Assembly: GCA_014898425.1 (NCBI GenBank)
Contig: RCSZ01000018.1
Span: forward strand, 496,001-560,000
Direction: 5' to 3'
Origin: Botryotinia globosa
Taxonomy: Eukaryota > Ascomycota > Leotiomycetes > Helotiales > Sclerotiniaceae
Length of the DNA: 64,000 bases
The notes below the pieces were generated by a model. That model had not been told where the DNA came from. It ran no database searches and was given only the letters and a program-made list of their open reading frames with translations. Position 1 is the stretch's first letter. Every line of letters starts with the position of its first letter. Below, one piece after another: positions 58,101 through 64,000 of this stretch. A program made the position numbers and the translations under genes.

Positions 58101-61100
58101 GTAGCTTTAATGAGTCCCAAGCATACTGGATGCGGTCCTACCTCAAGCCAGACAGTTTTCTCGTCTATGACACCTGAATTTTGGGCGGAAACGAGTCCAT
58201 CTAAGAAATTGACAGGTTGTCTAGCATGGTTGCGGAGATATGCAGCGTCAATGTCCTCAGATTCGTTGAGGCATCTACCAAACAAGGACGAGATAAGAGG
58301 GATTTTCTCTTTACCAAAGTGTACAGATGCAGCCAACTTTTCGAATTGGTCCAATATTGGCTCCACCTGAGCAGAGTGAAAGGCAAAGGGGACTTTTAGT
58401 TGCGTGCATTTGAAACCAGAGTTGCAAAGTTGGTCAGAAACATTCGAAACTTCAGCAGCCTCGCCACTAAGAACTGTCTCTCGAGTACTGTTGATGCAAG
58501 CGATGTTCACCGAGGTTCCAATGTCGCCCAATGCTTCGGTCACTGCCGATCTCGATCCTTGAACAGCAAGCATTGCATGAGTACCAGCAGTGCATCGTTC
58601 AACCAAGAGCTGAGCTCGACGTCCAACCAAGTAAATGGTGTCACTAGCAGACAATATTCCGGCAACATTGAGTGCAGCGTATTCACCAAGACTATGGCCA
58701 ATTACAACAGATGGTTCAACACCCCAAGACTCCCAGAGTTTAGCCATTGTCATTTCCAAGCACACAATTGAAAGTTGCACCACCACAGGCGACAATCCTT
58801 GGGCATCAGTCACACTGCCATCAATCAAGGAGATGAATGATGGGAAGCCGAGAACTGTAGCAAGATTATCAAATTCCATCATAGTTTCCTTGAATAGGGA
58901 TGAATTTTCGAACAACTCGCGACCCATAGCAGCATATTGAGATCCCTGACCTGTGAACAAGAATGCAACTTTGGGTGCCTCTGGAAGCACTGGAATGAAT
59001 TGTTCGTGTAATTTAGATTTCAAAGCTGTTGAGACTTCGGATACTTCGCTTGCGGTTACTGTCATTCTCCATTTATGCTGTATTCGACGTGCAGTAGTCG
59101 TATATGCCAAATCTGCCAGATTTATGTCTCGGTTTCGTTCGAGATAAGATATTAGACGCTCTGCGTTGTTAAGCATGGCAGACTTAGACTTGGCAGTGAT
59201 TGCAATAACATGTGTGGAACGAGGGTCGGCTATTTTGAAAGGAAGTTCAGGTGCATCCTCAAGCAATAATCCGGTGTTTCCACCAGCAGCGCTGAAATTA
59301 TTGACAAAGATACGTCGTGGAGCTCCGGACTTCTTTCTGGGAAGTGGCGTGTTCTTGAAGGCTATGTGAACATTGCGTTCCTTGAGATCTTTCGGAAATC
59401 CTTGATTGATAGTCTTCTTAATTCCAACGTGAGGGGGTATGGCATTCTTCTGAAGCATCATTAAGCATTTTATGAGAGCGGTAACACCAGATGCGGCTTC
59501 ACCGTGTCCAACATTCGCTTTGATAGCCCCAAGATACAGCGGCTGATCCGGTCTTCTCTTTCGATCTGCCGAAGCGAAAACATTGGTAACAGATTTCATC
59601 TCCGTTCCATCGCCGGCTTGAGTCCCAGTACCATGCATTTCCACGTAGTCAATATCATTGGGATCAACACCCGCATTATTCAAAATACGCTTGTAGAGAA
59701 TCTCTTGTGTTCCTCCATGAGGGTGGGTGATAGAAACAGCGTCTGCAGAGTGGTTGGTAGCACTTCCAAGAATAACAGCCAAAACATTGTCCTTACTGTT
59801 AGAGAAAGCAAACAAATCAGTTTAATACCATGGAGAATACACTTCAAGAATTAGACTTACTCAGCTAGTGCATGATCTAACCTCTTGATGATAACAGTCC
59901 CAATTCCGTCTGCTCTGCAATAACCATCCGCATCATGATCAAAAGTAGCGCATGGTCCATTTTTTGACAAAAATTGCCCTCTACTAAGTCCTGAAAAGAT
60001 ATCTGGGTTCGTCATGCACGAGAGACCACCAACAACGGCTGTATCACAATCTCCGGCCCATAGAGATGTGCAGGCAAGTTGGAGCGCAGCGGCACTAGAG
60101 GAACAAGCTGTATCGATATTGAAAGATGGTCCTGAAAATCCAAAATGATAATTGATTCGACCAGGTCCGAAGGCTCTTACACCTCCCGTAATGAAATAAG
60201 TATCCACATCTTGTGCTGCATTTATCTCACGCCAGTCGTCACTCGTCTGCCCGTAGAATGTACCAATTCGATCCAGCTTTGTGGAATGCGTTCTATTTGG
60301 AACGTAACCAGCCATTTCTAGAGCTTCGTATGCTGTTGCAAGACCAAGACGTTGCATAGGACACGTTTGATATGCCTCTCGAGGGGACATGTTGAAGAAT
60401 CTGGGATCGAATAGTCCTGGATTCTCAATCCAGCACCCGTAAGGAGTATGACTGGTATTTCTGATTTTGCTTGTAGGATCGAAATGTGTCGCAACATCGA
60501 ATCTGTCTTTCGGTACCTCTCGATGGACATCTAGGCCATTTTCGAGTAATTCCCATAATTTTTCGTGACTTGCAGCATCTGGAAACCTTCCAGCCATTCC
60601 GACAATGGCAAGCTTGCATTTCCCTGGAGAAACTTCCATCGAGCTTTTTTGCTTAGCTGCCTGTTGATTTCCGGATTGGGGCGATCGCAAAGTTATGTCA
60701 AGCTCCGTCTGAGATTCTAGTACCGCTGCTAAGACTTTGGCCGCACTCGTAGGACCTACTGAAAATTAGCAAATTGACAACGTTTTTCTGGAAACAATTC
60801 TCACCAAATGGAATAATCAGGCACTCTCGGCCCTGAAACTCTTTTCCTTTTTGCACGCACCCTTGAAGAATTTTGCTGAATAAAATTGGCTCTGTCAGCA
60901 TCTCTAGTAGAATGGCTTGGAGTAGCAATTCTGGCTCTTGTTCGGTATACCAGGTTCCGGTCGTACAAGAAATCACAGGAAATCTAGTCTTGAGATTTCC
61001 AAACGCTTCTCGGACTTTTTTATCTTTTAAATGTAAAATATGCTCTACATTCAAACTCGAACGAAGATGGGCAGCATGGTAGGGGCCGTAAACAGGAATA

Positions 61101-61910
61101 GAGACTGGTTTCGCTTGGAAAGCCTCAGATGCAAAAAGTGATCTCAAAGTGGAAGGAGGCCCACTTATCGCAATGCTTTTTGAGGTTGTTGCACTAATAT
61201 ATACTTGATTTACTATAGGTGTTTCCTTTGCAAAGTCAGTAAAAATCGGCAAAATGAGCGGATTACAACGCACGTTTTCTTTGTGAAAGTCACTGAGTGT
61301 CGAGGTTACCTCGCTCTCCTGGGCAGCGGGAACGACGTAAGTCCAGCTTTCTGGCAACTCTGATCGGCTATCGAGCCTATCGGCGAGGGCTGCGACGTAT
61401 GAACCCGTTCGAAATGACATCAACATCACTTGGATAGCGATGGGTATTAGTTGAGAGATCGATGGGGAAGAAGCAATTGCAGCGGCAGCAAAAAGCCCAG
61501 TGCACAAGCCAACAAGGCAGGTTTCACTAGGACTGGTCGAATCTCCATGTTCTTTCTCGTGGCGACTGATTAGATATATTAGTGACAGAACTGGCTCTAT
61601 ATAGGGTCTATACTAACTCAATGTATTGCGACAACTGAGCAATGCACAAAAGCGCACTGTCTATAGCAGGACTTTTGATGGTTCCTGCGTGATATAACTT
61701 ATTTAGTTCGAGTATCGTGGAGAAATCTGGTATCCTTTTTCGCTGGAGACTTGGTAATCTATCGATTTCTTCCCTAAGGGCAGAGCCAGCCTGCTCGAGG
61801 AAAGATCTCGAAAGCACACTAGGTCTCCCATGTTGACAAAAGTCGGTCAAGAAAGTATGCGTGTCCAATGACTGGTCGCCAAAGACCAGAAAAGACATTT
61901 TGTCCCCCAT
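55154..61910 (-). CDS. PKS12: Non-reducing PKS for DHN-melanin (SAT-KS-AT-PT-ACP-ACP-TE)
   Basis: Six exons (61910-61618, 61565-60805, 60755-59861, 59795-57677, 57630-55252, 55198-55154) join in frame to 2163 residues. SAT has GLCTGL with Cys119. KS starts about 397, with Cys569 in DTACSSSA and His704 and His747. AT has Ser1018 in GHSLG. PT has His1346 (TGHLVNG) and Asp1533 ([11 protein letters not shown]). The two ACPs carry Ser1706 (LGADSLMAL) and Ser1828 (LGMDSLMAL). TE has Ser1992 (GWSAGG) and His2141 (GNHFSMMH). All catalytic residues are present. This is the architecture of melanin and YWA1-type synthases, which condense acetyl- and malonyl-CoA and cyclise to a tetrahydroxynaphthalene or an acylated precursor. 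The SMR1 neighbour points to the sclerotial Botrytis PKS12 rather than conidial PKS13. That paralogue choice is inferred from context. Confidence 0.93.
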
Positions 61911-64000
61911 ATTCAGTATGATACAAGAAACTAAGTTGGTGGAAAAACCTGAGGGAAATCCGCTGGTTGTTCATCAACTCTATATGCAAAACTTGCAGTG
62001 GCCTGTATATATTGAATGTCCAAGAATACTCAGCTCATCTCATCTGATTTGAAATCAATTTACGGAGTAACCTCTACCTTCAACCATGTCATGATGGCAA
62101 AACACTGTGGATCATTGTCAGCTCAGTAACTTCTGATGTCTTTGTCCGGTCATCAATCTCAAAATAATATGACAAACAAGGGTCGAAAAGCTTGTTTAGA
62201 ATGATGGAGTGCGCGGGCCGACTAAGAAACGTAGACTTCTTTGGAGATCTAACACTGACAAGTCCATATCTTACAATACTCTCTTTTTGGTATCAACGTC
62301 TATTACCGGGTAGATAGTTTTAACGCCTATACGGATACGAAATGGGACGGTTTGTCCTATTCCGCCGCACTAATTGTGATTAGCTGTCCTGAAGAAATCG
62401 GACTGGTTCGAAAGCATCTCATTCGCCCGAGATTAGGTACCCAAAATACAAGGGTAATTTGCATTGGAGCCAGGTGGTACCTCGCATAAGGAACGTCCGT
62501 ACTGACAGTACATAACACCACAGAATTGATCGTAACAAGTTCCGGTACGACATTGTCCGGCGGACATCCCCACGCGGTCATAACTCTAAGCTAGATCTTG
62601 AGCGGCTCAGCCTACTAGCCGAGCGCATCCCAATGTTGGAGCAAGTTGCTTGAGAGTCAAATGTCTTAGACTCGACCAGCTAGACCACCGTGAGATAAAC
62701 ACATTCATCGGGGGAGATATCCAAACGTGGGGATATGCCTCCATGATCACGGTTGTACTGTTGCGGTTGCAGTTGCAAAATACGAGTTGGTGTTGTGGGT
62801 GAGATTGTCCGACCGGAAGATAAACACGCTAGCGAAACGCGTTCTACTGTATATTTGTGGCACGTGACCTCATCGGGTCACTTTAAGCATTTCGCCAAAC
62901 ATACCCAATTACATTTCGTTCCCATCATATCATCTCTTCTCCTTCTTTTCCGCTTCTCTCCATTCACCTCTTCGACCTAAAAAGAATCCGAGATTGAATT
63001 ATTCCACGAACACGATGATTAAGCTGCGGGCAGCGAAATTTCGTGACGACATTGATTGCATGGCCTAGCTCAATTATTCCGACTGGTGGGCTTACACATG
63101 AATGACTTCTCTGTTCTTCATATGTTATTCCATGTGAAGAATTTGTATCTTCTATTCTAGGCTGCATGCATATCCGAGCTGGAAACTTGCATATTATTGA
63201 CCTCAGCCGTACTACAGGTAATAGTTGTCAGACAATATCTTGTGCTATTTTCACGCCGTGGTGTTATTTTGAGGACAACTCTGCAGTAATGCACTCTGTT
63301 CTTCTTCCTATAACTTAACTCACATGCGATCCTTTTATAGAGCATGAACATCGTTTCTGTGTTTATCTGCAATATCTCGAAGCAAATCTCATTTTAACTG
63401 ATATTGTTTCAAGGCAAATCATCATTTTGACCTCGACAGATTTTGGGGCTCTTACAAATGAAGGGCTAGATTTCAAATTAATTTCCGGCAATCAAAATTC
63501 AAACTTGTTCCTAGATCTGATACAGACGTACGCTTGCCTGTTTCAGAGAAAGTCTCTTTCATGTTCCTCGCAAAACGGGCTCGATGAAGGAAGTGTTACG
63601 AGTGCAATAGTTCTTCACAACATGACGTGCCGAACGTTATCGCGATTGATGCAGACGTAGTGCATATTATCTCTACTGTGTTTTACAAGATTCCAAAATT
63701 CTGCTTTCTTGTACTCTATTCCGGGTACGGCAGTGCCTTTCCCGAGAATCATCATCTTTTGTCACTTTTAGATAACAAGGAATAGTAGTAGCTAATTTAT
63801 CACGCTACAGAAATATCTACAACGACCTTGAAAGTTTGAAGTGTGGAAATGGCTAAATCTTGCAATGGAAGACGAGCACGAAGATTGCGGAATGGATAAT
63901 TGAGACTTTTGACCTTGGCCTTGTCATTATTACTGTGAAAGGCGAACGAAAGCAATTCAAAATGAGTTACTCGAGAGTCTTGAGATTGCCTTTCAATTTA
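61911..64000. promoter_or_regulatory. PKS upstream region (promoter), gene-free
   Basis: About 2.1 kb upstream of the PKS start, with no recognised gene. It contains an inverted repeat GTGACC-N6-GGTCAC at 62864-62881 that overlaps a CACGTG core at 62861-62866. A tRNA-like stretch near 62630-62695 was examined and rejected. The transcription start and regulator binding sites cannot be placed by eye. Confidence 0.5.
62861..62881. promoter_or_regulatory. CACGTG core plus 6-bp inverted repeat
   Basis: CACGTG at 62861-62866 overlaps GTGACC (62864-62869), which is mirrored by GGTCAC (62876-62881) across six bases. It lies about 950 bp upstream of the PKS start codon. A dimeric factor site is possible but not shown. 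Confidence 0.3.

Noticed and set aside
60756..60762. PKS intron 2 acceptor at the earlier TTTTCAG
   Set aside because: It inserts a Val in the conserved PFGPT junction; the TAG three bases later gives IIPFGPTS as in related synthases.
62625..62700. tRNA-like stretch on the minus strand (TGGTCTAGCTGGTCGAG resembling an A box, with a TTGACTCTCAA hairpin)
   Set aside because: No 7-bp acceptor stem, no 5-bp anticodon stem with a 7-nt loop, and no GGTTCGA-type B box where it should be.
1..64000. CRISPR arrays, rRNA genes, bacterial-type operons
   Set aside because: None seen; the gene structure is eukaryotic throughout.

Overview
This window is nuclear DNA of a filamentous ascomycete. Its genes carry short GT-AG introns (about 45-125 bp, often with a CTAAC/CTGAC-like branch site), and it encodes fungus-specific families: a Zn2Cys6 regulator, a C2H2/Zn2Cys6 regulator, Skn7, Mis14 and a non-reducing polyketide synthase. 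The pairing of a SAT-KS-AT-PT-ACP-ACP-TE synthase with a Cmr1/Pig1-type regulator matches the sclerotial DHN-melanin pair (pks12/smr1) known from Botrytis. The source is therefore most likely a Botrytis or close relative in the Sclerotiniaceae; the species cannot be fixed from sequence reading alone.

Left part (1-33 kb), mostly housekeeping genes: the 3' end of an unidentified acidic protein gene (+); a HAD/Swiss-Army-Knife RNA-repair-like protein (-); a DUF167/YggU-like small protein (+); a gene-poor 5 kb with two orphan coding-like stretches; SKN7 (+); eIF2B epsilon (+); a degenerate 2H-phosphoesterase-like protein (+); the proteasome ATPase RPT3 (-) divergent from a small unknown protein (+); a Zn2Cys6 transcription factor (-); kinetochore MIS14/NSL1 (+) convergent with TRM10 (-); and MSH2 (+) divergent from TRM10.

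Middle (33-49 kb): a full-size ABCG transporter (+) between two large gene-poor stretches, the second about 7.6 kb long.

Right part (48.8-62 kb), the accessory locus: the SMR1/CMR1-type regulator (+) and the melanin PKS (-) face each other tail to tail, about 3.2 kb apart, with one low-confidence small gene between them. Known biology of this pair is that the regulator activates the synthase, which makes the naphthalene precursor of dark DHN-melanin in sclerotia. The other melanin genes (scytalone dehydratase, reductases, deacetylating hydrolase) are not in the window. The last 2 kb upstream of the PKS is non-coding promoter sequence.

Gene models were built by hand from splice signals and reading-frame continuity. 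All multi-exon genes called with confidence above 0.6 close exactly in frame. No tRNA, rRNA, CRISPR array or intact transposon was recognised.
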